Shown here piece by piece: positions 35,469 through 43,826 of a stretch of 64,000 nt of DNA; positions within the stretch are counted from its first letter, which is position 1; each line of letters opens with the position of its first letter. The DNA comes from Nocardioides panzhihuensis (GTDB lineage Bacteria; Actinomycetota; Actinomycetes; Propionibacteriales; Nocardioidaceae): contig NZ_JACBZR010000001.1 in the NCBI RefSeq assembly GCF_013408335.1, positions 2,542,001 through 2,606,000 of the forward strand, read 5' to 3'. The notes beneath the pieces were generated by a model that saw nothing but the letters and a program-made list of their open reading frames with translations, was not told the DNA's origin and ran no database searches. The position numbers were made by a program, and so were the translations under genes.

Positions 35469-35551
35469 CGGGCCGCCTCCGTAGCGCAAGCGCCAGAATA
35501 CGGACACGGCCCGATGAAAGCCCCAAGGTTCGCTCGCTGACGCTCGCTCAT
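35465..35551 (-). CDS. Leader ORF (MSERQR type) between kdgK and iclR, copy C
   Basis: 28 codons from ATG 35549-35551, which overlaps the kdgK stop (ATGA); TGA at 35465-35467 overlaps the iclR-type ATG. The peptide begins MSERQRANLG and ends PYSGACATEAAR. One codon longer than copies A and B, with the extra codon before the hairpin, so the hairpin-to-start geometry is unchanged. Confidence 0.7.
   Translation of the reverse strand: MSERQRANLGAFIGPCPYSGACATEAAR
35469..35513 (-). promoter_or_regulatory. RBS-sequestering hairpin of leader module, copy C
   Basis: In the coding sense: left arm CGGGCCGTGTCCGTA (35513-35499), 15-nt loop, right arm TACGGAGGCGGCCCG (35483-35469) ending at the regulator ATG. 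Fourteen of 15 positions pair including one U-G. Compared with copies A and B, the three outermost pairs are swapped on both strands (G-C, C-G, C-G become C-G, G-C, G-C), which preserves pairing. Confidence 0.75.
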
Positions 35552-36576
35552 CGCGACCGGGCCTCCTGGGAGGTCAGCACCGGAGAGTCGATGCCGACGG
35601 CGCTGACCCGGATCGCGGCCCAGTCGTCACCGGAGCAGTCGAGCAGCCTGGCCCGTACGCCCGCGGCCGGCGGTGCCGCGTGGTCGCCGGTCGCGGCCAG
35701 CACACCCGCGGCGACCAGATGGCCCTGACGCAACCGGCCGACAGCGCCGACCCCGTCGACGAGGGCGGCGAGGTAGCCCGCCGCGAACCCGTCCCCCGCG
35801 CCGACCGGCTCGACGATGTCGACCTGAAGAGCGGGGACATGCGCCGCGCTCCCGTCCGGGTCGTGCTCCCCGGCCGCGTGGGAGTCGGCCTTGATCACGA
35901 GGCGCGGGCGCTCCCCCAGGAGCTCGCGGAGCTCATCCGGGGTGCACACACCGAGTGCAGCCCGGGCCTCGTCGGCGCCGAGCAGGACGATGTCGGCTGC
36001 GCGGAGCAGGTCGAGGAGCGGTGTGATGCTGCGCTCGGTCCACAGTGCAGGTCGCCAGTTGAGGTCGACGCTGAGCCGGAAGCCCAGCTCGTCGCGCAGC
36101 TCCAGCAGGCGGGCCACCAGAGCCGACCCCTCCTCGAGGATGCCGACGGTGATGCCCGAGGTGTGCACGACCTCGGCCGAGGCCAGCGCCGCCGCCACGC
36201 CGGGCCGGTCGAGCAGGTCGGCGTCCATCGCCGCCGCCGCTGAGCCGGTGCGGTAGTAGTGCATGCGGCTGCCGCCGGGCGCAGGCTCCTTCACATAGAG
36301 GCCCGTCGGCCGATCCGGGTCGCGTTGGACCTCGACCTCCACGCCGCGGACGGCCAGGTCGTCGGTCACCACGTCACCGAACGGGTCCTCGCCTAGACGG
36401 GACACCCAGGCGGCCCGCACGCCCAGTGCGGCCAGACCTCTGGCGACGTTCGCCTCGGCGCCGCCGACAGAGCGGCTCAAGGTCTGCGCCTCGGCGAGCG
36501 ACTGGTCGCCCTCCGGACGCAGCACGACCATCGCCTCCCCGAGGCAGACCACTCGCACGTCTCCGATGCTGCCCAC
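35548..36576 (-). CDS. kdgK: PfkB-family sugar kinase, probable 2-keto-3-deoxygluconate kinase
   Basis: 342 residues. N-terminal GEAMVVLRPEGDQ and SVGGAEANVARGLAALG are the KDG-kinase style of PfkB motif 1; C-terminal motif 2 is EPVGAGDGFAAGYL with the catalytic Asp. A KDPG aldolase gene nearby (39657) supports KDG to KDPG as the reaction. It is divergent from the PLP enzyme gene at 36700 and followed by leader ORF copy C and the IclR regulator, all chained by ATGA overlaps. Confidence 0.85.
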   Translation of the reverse strand: MGSIGDVRVVCLGEAMVVLRPEGDQSLAEAQTLSRSVGGAEANVARGLAALGVRAAWVSRLGEDPFGDVVTDDLAVRGVEVEVQRDPDRPTGLYVKEPAPGGSRMHYYRTGSAAAAMDADLLDRPGVAAALASAEVVHTSGITVGILEEGSALVARLLELRDELGFRLSVDLNWRPALWTERSITPLLDLLRAADIVLLGADEARAALGVCTPDELRELLGERPRLVIKADSHAAGEHDPDGSAAHVPALQVDIVEPVGAGDGFAAGYLAALVDGVGAVGRLRQGHLVAAGVLAATGDHAAPPAAGVRARLLDCSGDDWAAIRVSAVGIDSPVLTSQEARSR

Positions 36577-36613
36577 GAATGGGACCCCTCCCTGTTGGTT
36601 TCTGGGTCGACCG

Positions 36614-36692
36614 TTGACGGCCGGTGTAGCCGATGCTACAACTAACGAATCGGATTACGCAATCACCATTGCATAATGTGCAACGAAGGAGG
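36614..36692 (+). promoter_or_regulatory. Promoter and two palindromic operator candidates upstream of the PLP enzyme
   Basis: TTGACG (36614-36619), 17 nt, TACAAC (36637-36642) is a plausible promoter. The palindrome TGTAGC-CGAT-GCTACA (36625-36640) fills the spacer and overlaps the -10. Further down, TTGCATAATGTGCAA (36669-36683) is a second palindrome ending just before the Shine-Dalgarno AAGGAGG (36686-36692). Either could be the site of the adjacent IclR regulator. Confidence 0.5.
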
Positions 36693-36699
36693 ACGGGCC

Positions 36700-38031
36700 A
36701 TGGATCACCCGGCAGCCCATATCGACGCAGCCGCCGTCGCGACGCTGCGTGAGGAGCGGGTCGACTGGCGCCACAAGGTGATCCCGCCCTCGTTCTGGGG
36801 ACACACCGTCGCCGAGGTGCTCGAGGCCGCGCCCCGGCTCTCGCAGCTGCCCACGCCCGTGCTCTCGCTCTCCCGGGTCGCGATGACCCACAACCGCGAC
36901 GTGCTGGCGGCCTGGTGCGCCGAGCGCGGCGTAGCCCTGGCGCCCCACGGCAAGACCACCATGGCTCCGCAGCTGTGGGCCGAGCAGCTGGCCGCCGGCG
37001 CGTGGGCGATCACCGTGGCCAACCTCCCCCAGCTCGCCGTGGCCCGCGCCTTCGGCGTCTCCCGGGTGATCGTGGCCAACGCGATCCTCTCCCCGCTCAC
37101 GCTGCGCTGGATCTCCGACCAGCTCGCCGGCGACGCCGGGCTGGACGTGATGGTGTGGGCCGACTCGCCGCGGACGGTGGCTCTCATGCACGAGGCGCTC
37201 GCCGCCCATGCCGACACGGTCGGGCCACGCCGCCCGCTCGCCGTCCTCGTCGAGCGTGGCGCGGCCGGCGGTCGGACAGGTGCCCGGGACGAGGCGACCG
37301 CTGTGGCCGTCGCCGAGGCCGTCGCGGCCTCACCGCATCTGGAGCTCGCCGGTGTCACCGGCTACGAGGGTGCCCTGGCGCACACCACCGACGAGGCCGC
37401 CCTCCAGGTCGTCCACACCTACGTCGACAGCCTGGTCTCGCTGCACCGGCGGATCTCCGGCCTGCTGCCCGCCGACCGGACGCCTGTGGTCAGCGCCGGC
37501 GGCAGCGCCTACTTCGAGCAGGTCGCCGACGGGCTCGCCCCGCTCGTGGCAGGTGACGAGGCCCGCGTGGTGCTCCGCAGCGGCGCCTACATCACCCACG
37601 ACGACGGCTTCTACCGCGGCATCTCTCCCCTCGGCAGCGCCCCACGCACCACCGGACCCGGCCTGCGCAGCGCCCTCCACGGGTGGGTGCGGGTCTCCTC
37701 CCAGCCCGAGCCCGGACTCGCGCTCTTCGACGCGGGCAAGCGCGACCTGCCCTTCGACGAGGGCCTTCCCGAGGTCCAGCTCGTGCGCGCCCGCACGGCC
37801 GGCGCCCCACCGGCGCCGATCACCGGCGCGACCGTGACCGCGCTCAACGACCAGCACGGCTTCCTCCGCTGGGACCCCGCCACCGAGGCGCCCGTCGTGA
37901 TCGGCGACGAGCTCCGTCTCGGCCTCTCGCACCCGTGCACAGCCTTCGACAAGTGGAGCCTCATCCCGGTCCTCGACGACGCCGACGCCGACGACCCGGT
38001 CGTCGTCGACCTCGTCCGGACCTGGTTCTGA
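36700..38031 (+). CDS. PLP-dependent ammonia-lyase/dehydratase, D-serine-dehydratase-like (fold type III)
   Basis: 443 residues from ATG 36700 with GGAGG seven bases upstream. Alanine-racemase-like N-terminal barrel with the PLP lysine in APHGKTTMAP (about residue 87), and a C-terminal D-serine-dehydratase domain with the zinc pair H-x-C in LSHPCTAFDKW. By family it eliminates ammonia from a D-configured beta-hydroxy amino acid. With KDG kinase and KDPG aldolase alongside, D-glucosaminate (2-amino-2-deoxy-D-gluconate), which would yield KDG, is the substrate I favour. D-serine or D-threonine are alternatives. Confidence 0.82.
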   Translation: MDHPAAHIDAAAVATLREERVDWRHKVIPPSFWGHTVAEVLEAAPRLSQLPTPVLSLSRVAMTHNRDVLAAWCAERGVALAPHGKTTMAPQLWAEQLAAGAWAITVANLPQLAVARAFGVSRVIVANAILSPLTLRWISDQLAGDAGLDVMVWADSPRTVALMHEALAAHADTVGPRRPLAVLVERGAAGGRTGARDEATAVAVAEAVAASPHLELAGVTGYEGALAHTTDEAALQVVHTYVDSLVSLHRRISGLLPADRTPVVSAGGSAYFEQVADGLAPLVAGDEARVVLRSGAYITHDDGFYRGISPLGSAPRTTGPGLRSALHGWVRVSSQPEPGLALFDAGKRDLPFDEGLPEVQLVRARTAGAPPAPITGATVTALNDQHGFLRWDPATEAPVVIGDELRLGLSHPCTAFDKWSLIPVLDDADADDPVVVDLVRTWF

Positions 38032-38049
38032 GACCACCCAGGAGCCACC

Positions 38050-39660
38050 ATGACCGACCTGCTCATCCGCGACGCGACCGTCATCGACGGCACCGGCGCC
38101 CCGGCCTTCCACGCCCACGTCAGCATCGACGCCGGGCGGATCACCGGCATCCACACCGATGCGCCGCCACCCGCCGCGCGCCGCACCGTCGACGCCGCCG
38201 GACGGGCGCTGACCCCGGGGTTCATCGACATGCACGCCCACTCGGACCTGCAGATCCTGGTCGAGCCCGACCACACCGCCAAGGTGAGCCAGGGAGTCAC
38301 GCTCGAGGTCGTCGGGCAGGACGGACTCTCCTTCGCGCCCGCCGACCCCGCCACCCGCGCTCACCTGCGCCGACAGATCGCCGGCTGGAACGGCGAACCG
38401 GACGACTTCGACTTCGACTGGGACACCGTCGCCGGCTACCTGGACCGGCTCGACAGAGGGATCGCGTGCAACGCGGCGTACCTCGTCCCGCAGGGGACGC
38501 TGCGGCTGATGGTCGTCGGGCCGGACGACCGGCCCGCGACCGCCGCCGAGATCACCGAGATGGCCCGGCTGCTCCGGGTGGGGCTCGAGGAGGGTGCGGT
38601 GGGGATGAGCAGCGGCCTGACCTATCCGCCGAGCATGTTCGCCGACGACGAGGAGCTGGCCACGCTGTGCCGGGTCGTCGCCGAGGCCGGCGGCTACTAC
38701 AGCCCCCACCACCGCTCCTACGGTGCCGGTGCGCTGGAGGCGTACGCCGAGATGATCGCCGTCGCCCGGACCTCCGGGTGCGCCCTCCACCTCACCCACG
38801 CGACCATGAACTTCGAGCCGAACCGCGGGCGAGCGGGTGAGCTCATCGAGCTCATCGACACCGGCCTGGCCGACGGCGTCGACATCACGCTCGACACCTA
38901 CCCCTACCTCCCGGGCGCCACCACGCTCAGCGCCGTGCTGCCCAGCTGGTCGACCTCCGGCGGCCCGGACGCCCTTCTCGCTCGGATCGCCGACCCCGGC
39001 GACCGCGCCCGGATCGCCTACGAGCTCGATCACGTCGGCACCGACGGCTGCCACGGCTGCGTGACCGACTGGCGCACGATCCAGATCAGCGGCGTACGCA
39101 ACCCCGACCTGTCCCGTCACGTCGGCCGCACCGTCGCCGAGATCGCCGAGGAGTCCGGCCAGGCGGCCACCGAGGTCTTCTTCGACCTGCTCGTCCGCGA
39201 CCGGATGGCCACGACGATCCTCCAGCACGTCGGCCACGAGGAGAACGTGCAGACGATCATGCGGCACCGCACCCACTGCGGCGGCAGCGACGCGATCCTC
39301 GTCGGCGAGCGCCCGCACCCGCGCGCGTGGGGCACGTTCCCCCACTACCTGGCCCGCTACGTCCGCGAGCTCGGCGTGCTCGACCTCGTCGACTGCGTCC
39401 ATCACCTCACCGGCCGACCGGCGTCCCGGCTACGGCTCCACGAGCGCGGTCTCGTCCGGGAGGGGTACGCCGCCGACCTGGTGCTCTTCGACCCCGACAC
39501 CGTCCAGGACACCGCCACGTTCGAGGAGCCGCGGCAGCAGGCGCGTGGCATCGACTGGGTCCTGGTCAACGGCACCGCCGTCATCGAGGACGGCCACCGC
39601 ACCGACGCGCTGCCCGGACGGGCGCTGCGCCACACCGACGAAGGAACCCGAGTCCGATGA
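38050..39660 (+). CDS. N-acyl-D-amino-acid deacylase family amidohydrolase
   Basis: 536 residues, zinc amidohydrolase barrel. Metal motif DMHAHSD (about 58-64), SSGLTYPPSMFA, HLTHATM, and the C-terminal GGSDAILVGERPHPRAWGTF with the catalytic Asp. The family removes acyl groups from N-acyl-D-amino acids; in this operon an N-acetyl-D-aldonate such as N-acetyl-D-glucosaminate is the likely substrate, making the free amine for the upstream PLP enzyme. It begins 18 bp after that gene and overlaps the aldolase start (ATGA). Confidence 0.85.
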   Translation: MTDLLIRDATVIDGTGAPAFHAHVSIDAGRITGIHTDAPPPAARRTVDAAGRALTPGFIDMHAHSDLQILVEPDHTAKVSQGVTLEVVGQDGLSFAPADPATRAHLRRQIAGWNGEPDDFDFDWDTVAGYLDRLDRGIACNAAYLVPQGTLRLMVVGPDDRPATAAEITEMARLLRVGLEEGAVGMSSGLTYPPSMFADDEELATLCRVVAEAGGYYSPHHRSYGAGALEAYAEMIAVARTSGCALHLTHATMNFEPNRGRAGELIELIDTGLADGVDITLDTYPYLPGATTLSAVLPSWSTSGGPDALLARIADPGDRARIAYELDHVGTDGCHGCVTDWRTIQISGVRNPDLSRHVGRTVAEIAEESGQAATEVFFDLLVRDRMATTILQHVGHEENVQTIMRHRTHCGGSDAILVGERPHPRAWGTFPHYLARYVRELGVLDLVDCVHHLTGRPASRLRLHERGLVREGYAADLVLFDPDTVQDTATFEEPRQQARGIDWVLVNGTAVIEDGHRTDALPGRALRHTDEGTRVR

Positions 39661-39689
39661 ACCACAGTCCGATGAACCACAGTCCGATG
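39651..39689 (+). repeat. 15-bp tandem repeat generating three in-frame start codons for eda
   Basis: AGTCCGATGAACCAC occurs twice in tandem (39651-39680), followed by a partial third copy AGTCCGATG (39681-39689). Each copy holds an ATG in the eda frame (39657, 39672, 39687), so the protein can start MNHSPMNHSPMADL, MNHSPMADL or MADL. The first ATG overlaps the stop of the deacylase gene. Confidence 0.85.
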
Positions 39690-40325
39690 GCCGACCTGGT
39701 GATCGACACGCTCCGCGCCGACCAGGCCCTGGTGGTCGTACGCGCCAACCGTCTCGACGACCCCGTCGCGCTCTGCCGCGCGCTGGCCGCCGGGGGCATC
39801 CGAACCGTCGAGCTGACCTACACGACGCCAGGTCTCACCGACCTCCTGGCACAGGTCAGCGCCGAGGCCGGCGACGACATCGTCATCGGCGCCGGGACGG
39901 TGCTGACCGCCGACCAGGCCCACGCCGCCGTCGCTGCCGGTGCCCGGTTCCTGGTGACGCCCGGTCTGCCGCCGGAGGCGGCGGAGATCGTCGCCACCGG
40001 CCACGCCGCGGGGGCGGCCGTCATCCTCGGCGCCCTCACCCCGACCGAGGTCCTCACCGCGACCTCGCTGGGCGCCGACGCCGTGAAGATCTTCCCCGCG
40101 CGCGCCCTGGGCCCGCGCCATCTCTCCGACCTCCGGGGCCCGTTCCCCGAGGTCGCCCTCATCCCTTCGGGCGGAGTCGACGCCGACAACGCCGCGGAGT
40201 TCCTGCAGGCCGGCGCCCTCGCCGTGACTGCCGGGACGTCGGTGGTCAGGCCCGCCGACGTCGACGAGGCGCGGTGGGACCAGATCACCACCAACGCCGC
40301 CCGGTTCCGCGCAGCTCTGCGCTGA
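39657..40325 (+). CDS. eda: 2-dehydro-3-deoxy-phosphogluconate (KDPG) aldolase
   Basis: Cleaves KDPG to pyruvate and glyceraldehyde-3-P. 222 residues from the first ATG, 212 from the third. The class I aldolase signatures are all present: VELTYTTPG with the catalytic Glu, IGAGTVLT, FLVTPGLP, and the Schiff-base Lys in VKIFPARALG. AAGGA lies about 11 bases upstream of the first ATG; which of the three tandem starts dominates is unclear. Completes the KDG kinase step encoded at 35548. Confidence 0.9.
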   Translation: MNHSPMNHSPMADLVIDTLRADQALVVVRANRLDDPVALCRALAAGGIRTVELTYTTPGLTDLLAQVSAEAGDDIVIGAGTVLTADQAHAAVAAGARFLVTPGLPPEAAEIVATGHAAGAAVILGALTPTEVLTATSLGADAVKIFPARALGPRHLSDLRGPFPEVALIPSGGVDADNAAEFLQAGALAVTAGTSVVRPADVDEARWDQITTNAARFRAALR

Positions 40326-40373
40326 GTCCGTCCCCGACCCGTCCCCCACCCCGATCCCTTGGGAGAACCAGCC

Positions 40374-41762
40374 ATGCATTGGCTCCAGACAAGCACCACC
40401 GGCCTGCTGCTGCTCTGCGCAGTCGCGATCGCCGTGCTCCTCTTCTTGATCATCAAGGTGAAGCTCGAGCCGTTCATCGCGCTCTTCATCAGCGGCATCG
40501 GCCTGGCCGTCGTGGCCGGTCTCTCCGTCGAGCAGATGGTGGGCACCGCCCTCTCCTCGAAGGAGTCGCTCATCGAGACCGGCTTCGGCGGGGTGCTGGG
40601 CCACATCGCGCTCATCATCGGCCTCGGCACCGTGCTCGGGTCGCTGCTCGAGCGGTCCGGCGGCGCCGACGTGCTCGCCTCGAAGCTGATCGGTCTCTTC
40701 GGAGAGCGCGGCACCCCGGTCGCGATGGGCCTGGTCGGGCTCATCTTCGGCATCCCGGTCTTCTTCGACATCGGCATCTTCGTCCTCGCGCCGCTGGTCT
40801 ACGTCGCCGCGCACCGCGGCGGCAAGTCGCTCGTCCTCTACGCCCTCCCGGTCCTCGCGGGCCTGTCGATGACGCACGCCTTCCTGCCGCCCCACCCCGG
40901 CCCCACGGCCCTGGGCGGCCTCCTCGGCGTCGACCTCGGCTGGCTGATCATCATGGGACTGCTCTGCGGTCTGCCCGCGTTCGCCGCGGCGGGGGTCCTC
41001 TTCCCCATGTGGATCGCCCCTCGCGTCCAGGTCTCGGTGCCCGCGGAGTTCCTGGCCGCCGAGACCGAGGCCGAGCGCGACCCGACGCCCAAGACCCCGG
41101 TCTCGCTCGCCCTCGTCCTCACGATCATCGCGGTGCCACTGATCCTGATCCTCGGCGCGACATTCGGCACGATGCTGCTCGACCCGGGCCGCCTGCTCAG
41201 TCTGCTCACCTTCCTCGGCAACCCGGCGGTCGCGCTCACCATCGCGGTGCTCCTCGCCTTCTGGCTGCTGGGCACCCGGCGCGGGATGAGTCTCGAGGAG
41301 ATCTCCGAGTTCACCGGTGCCTCGCTGCGCCCGGTCGGCATGATCCTGCTCGTCGTCGGCGCCGGCGCCTTCTTCGGCACCGTGATCTCTGCGACCGGCG
41401 TGGGCGCGGCCCTCGCCGAGGTGCTCTCCGACGCCGGGCTGCCGATCCTGCTGCTCGCCTACGTCATCTCCTGCGCTCTCCGGATCGCCCAGGGCTCGGC
41501 GACCGTGGCGATCGTGACCACCGGCGGCATCATCGCCCCGACCCTCGGCTCCGGCTACACACAGCCCGAGCTCGCCGTGATCGCCGTCGCGATCGCCGCC
41601 GGCTCGATCATCCTCAGCCACGTCAACGACGGCGGCTTCTGGATCGTCTCGCGCTACTTCAACCTCACCGTGAAGCAGACCCTCGCGACCTGGACGGTGC
41701 TGGAGACCGTGCTCTCGATCGTCGGGTTCGCGGCCGCCGCCGTGGCCTGGGCGATCGTCTGA
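40374..41762 (+). CDS. gntP: GntP-family sugar-acid permease
   Basis: 462 residues, roughly 12-14 helices, gluconate:H+ symporter family. Family segments include GFGGVLGHIALIIGLG, GIPVFFDIGIFVLAPL, THAFLPPHPGPT and ILSHVNDGGFWIVS. ATG 40374 has GGGAGAA upstream. It ends the operon PLP enzyme - deacylase - eda - gntP and probably imports the aldonic acid substrate (N-acetyl-glucosaminate or a relative). Confidence 0.9.
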   Translation: MHWLQTSTTGLLLLCAVAIAVLLFLIIKVKLEPFIALFISGIGLAVVAGLSVEQMVGTALSSKESLIETGFGGVLGHIALIIGLGTVLGSLLERSGGADVLASKLIGLFGERGTPVAMGLVGLIFGIPVFFDIGIFVLAPLVYVAAHRGGKSLVLYALPVLAGLSMTHAFLPPHPGPTALGGLLGVDLGWLIIMGLLCGLPAFAAAGVLFPMWIAPRVQVSVPAEFLAAETEAERDPTPKTPVSLALVLTIIAVPLILILGATFGTMLLDPGRLLSLLTFLGNPAVALTIAVLLAFWLLGTRRGMSLEEISEFTGASLRPVGMILLVVGAGAFFGTVISATGVGAALAEVLSDAGLPILLLAYVISCALRIAQGSATVAIVTTGGIIAPTLGSGYTQPELAVIAVAIAAGSIILSHVNDGGFWIVSRYFNLTVKQTLATWTVLETVLSIVGFAAAAVAWAIV

Positions 41763-41775
41763 GGCAGCCGGCCGG

Positions 41776-42318
41776 CTAGGCCGACGCCCACGCCTGCGCG
41801 AGCAGGTCGCGGGTGTCGGTCAGCAGCTGTGGGAGGGTCTTGGTGCGGCCGATGATCGGCATGAAGTTCTGGTCACCCACCCAGCGGGGGACGATGTGCT
41901 GGTGCAGGTGAGCGGCGATGCCGGCGCCACCGGCGGTGCCCTGGTTCATGCCGATGTTGAAACCCTCGGCCCGCGAGACCCCGGCGAGGGTGCGTACGGC
42001 CTGCTTGGTCAGCACCGCCATCTCGGCGGCCTCCTCGTCGGTGGTCTCGACGTAGCCGGCGACGTGGCGGTAGGGGCACACCATCATGTGACCTGGGGCG
42101 TACGGGTAGAGGTTGAGCACCACGAAGCAGCTCTCGCCGCGGTGGACGACCAGACCGTCGGCGTCATCGAGCGTGGGCACCCGGCAGAACGGGCACTTCG
42201 TCTCCGAGGGGTCGGTGGGCTTGTTCTCCCCGCGGATGTAGGCCATCCGGTAGGGCGTCCACAGCCGCTCCAAACCGTCGCCCTCGCCGATGCCGTCCTG
42301 GGTGAGTACGCCGTCCAT
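41776..42318 (-). CDS. HIT-family nucleotide phosphorylase/hydrolase (Rv2613c-like)
   Basis: About 180 residues. Histidine-triad motif HLHQHIVPRW (about 135-145) and an N-terminal zinc-like CPFC pair. The syntenic M. tuberculosis protein Rv2613c is a diadenosine tetraphosphate phosphorylase, so that activity is the best guess. It normally sits between thrS and pgsA; here it is about 11 kb from thrS and 24 kb from pgsA. A GTG three codons upstream (VTEM) is an alternative start. Confidence 0.88.
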   Translation of the reverse strand: MDGVLTQDGIGEGDGLERLWTPYRMAYIRGENKPTDPSETKCPFCRVPTLDDADGLVVHRGESCFVVLNLYPYAPGHMMVCPYRHVAGYVETTDEEAAEMAVLTKQAVRTLAGVSRAEGFNIGMNQGTAGGAGIAAHLHQHIVPRWVGDQNFMPIIGRTKTLPQLLTDTRDLLAQAWASA

Positions 42319-42345
42319 CTCCGTCACGCACAGAAGCCTACTTAA

Positions 42346-42357
42346 GGTCGATCGACC
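42346..42357. promoter_or_regulatory. 12-bp perfect palindrome GGTCGATCGACC
   Basis: It lies in the roughly 100-bp spacer between the divergent HIT and APC-permease genes, just after CTTAA. An operator is possible. I see no matching second copy in the spacer. Confidence 0.35.
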
Positions 42358-42418
42358 AACGAGCCGGGGTGCGCGCCGATGGCGCTTCTCGAGGCGGTTC
42401 GTGTGGCACAGTGCAGAG

Positions 42419-43762
42419 ATGGGGGAGACATTGAAGGAATCCGACGAACCGAAGACCAAGCTCGCCCGCGGCATCACCACGTGGCTGCTGTTCTTCTTCA
42501 TCGTGGGCGACACGCTCGGAGCGGGAATCTACACCCTGGTCGGCAGCATGGCCCAGGATGTCGGCGGCGCCATCTGGATGCCGCTGATCCTGGCCCTGGT
42601 CCTGGCGCTCCTGACGGCCGGCACGTACGCCGAGCTGATCACGAAGTACCCGCACGCCGGCGGCGCGGCCAGGTATGCGGAACGAGCCTTCAACAAGGAT
42701 TACGTCACGTTCCTGATCGGCTTCCTGATGTTGTCCTCGGGGATCACCACCGCGGCGGCGCTGGCCAACGCCTTCGCCGGCGACTATCTCCAAGCGCTGA
42801 TCGAGCTCCCACCGGTGCCGGTCACTCTGATCTTCATCGGGCTGCTGGTGGCGATCAACCTCCGCGGCGTGCGGGAGTCGATGATCGCCAACGTCGCCGC
42901 GACGCTGATCGAGATGACCGGCCTGATCATCATCATCGTGGTGGCCGCGCTCGTCTTCGGCAGCGGAGACGGCGATGTGTCGAGGCTGACCACGTACGCC
43001 GAGGGGATCTCGCCGCTGGAGGGCGCATTCGCGGCGACTGTCACCGCGTTCTTCTCGTTCCTCGGCTTCGAGGCCGCGGCCAACATGGCCGAGGAGGTGA
43101 AGCACCCCAGCCGCGCCTATCCCCGCGCGCTGTTCGGCGCGATCCTCACTGCGGGCGTCGTCTACCTCTCCATCGCGATCGGCGCCTCCATCGTGGTACC
43201 CACCGACCAGCTGGCCAGCTCCGAGGCTCCGCTCCTCGAGGTGATCACTGCCTCCGGCCTCGACTTCCCACCCTGGTTGTTCTCGCTCATCGCCCTGGTC
43301 GCCATTGGCAACGGCGCGCTGCTGTTCATGGTGATGGCCAGTCGCGCCACCTACGGCCTCGCGGAGGCGAACCTGCTGCCCCGCATGTTCGGCCAGGTGG
43401 CACCGACGAGGCGCACGCCGTGGGTGGCGATCCTGGTGGTCGGTGCAGCGACGATCGCGATGAGCTTCATCGGTGACGTCGGCACCTTGGCCGACACCAC
43501 GGTGCTGCTGCTCGTGCTGGTGTTCATCTCGGCGAACATCTCGGCGCTCGTGCTCAAGAAGGACGTCGTCGCGCACGAATACTTCAAGGCGCCGCGGATC
43601 GTCTCGATCCTCGCTCTCGTCGCCAGCGTCGCGCTGCTCACCCAGCAGAGCGCGCTGACGTGGATGATCGGCGGCGGTTACGTGATCGTGGGATCGATCC
43701 TGTTCCTCATCGCCCGCGTCGCTCGCAGGCGAGAGATCAACGAGGAGACCTCGCGCGCGTGA
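42419..43762 (+). CDS. APC-superfamily amino acid permease
   Basis: 447 residues, about 12 helices, LeuT-fold amino acid/polyamine transporter. The opening FIVGDTLGAGIYTLVGSM carries the unwound TM1 glycine motif, and FFSFLGFEAAANMAEEVKHP is the TM6 region. Substrate cannot be deduced. The ATG at 42419 has only a weak ribosome-binding site. Not obviously linked to its neighbours. Confidence 0.88.
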   Translation: MGETLKESDEPKTKLARGITTWLLFFFIVGDTLGAGIYTLVGSMAQDVGGAIWMPLILALVLALLTAGTYAELITKYPHAGGAARYAERAFNKDYVTFLIGFLMLSSGITTAAALANAFAGDYLQALIELPPVPVTLIFIGLLVAINLRGVRESMIANVAATLIEMTGLIIIIVVAALVFGSGDGDVSRLTTYAEGISPLEGAFAATVTAFFSFLGFEAAANMAEEVKHPSRAYPRALFGAILTAGVVYLSIAIGASIVVPTDQLASSEAPLLEVITASGLDFPPWLFSLIALVAIGNGALLFMVMASRATYGLAEANLLPRMFGQVAPTRRTPWVAILVVGAATIAMSFIGDVGTLADTTVLLLVLVFISANISALVLKKDVVAHEYFKAPRIVSILALVASVALLTQQSALTWMIGGGYVIVGSILFLIARVARRREINEETSRA

Positions 43763-43826
43763 CTGGCGATCTCGCCTGATCAGCCACGCCGCGGCGCGCG
43801 AGGTGATCCGCTCGAGGTCCCAGAGA

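Noticed and set aside
37330..39405. Long minus-strand frame (691 codons) opposite the PLP enzyme and deacylase
   Set aside because: Antisense shadow; the composition is typical of complement frames and both plus-strand genes have complete catalytic motifs.
39402..41621. 739-codon minus-strand frame opposite eda and gntP
   Set aside because: Rich in E/R/D/G/H without domain pattern; shadow of two well-supported genes.
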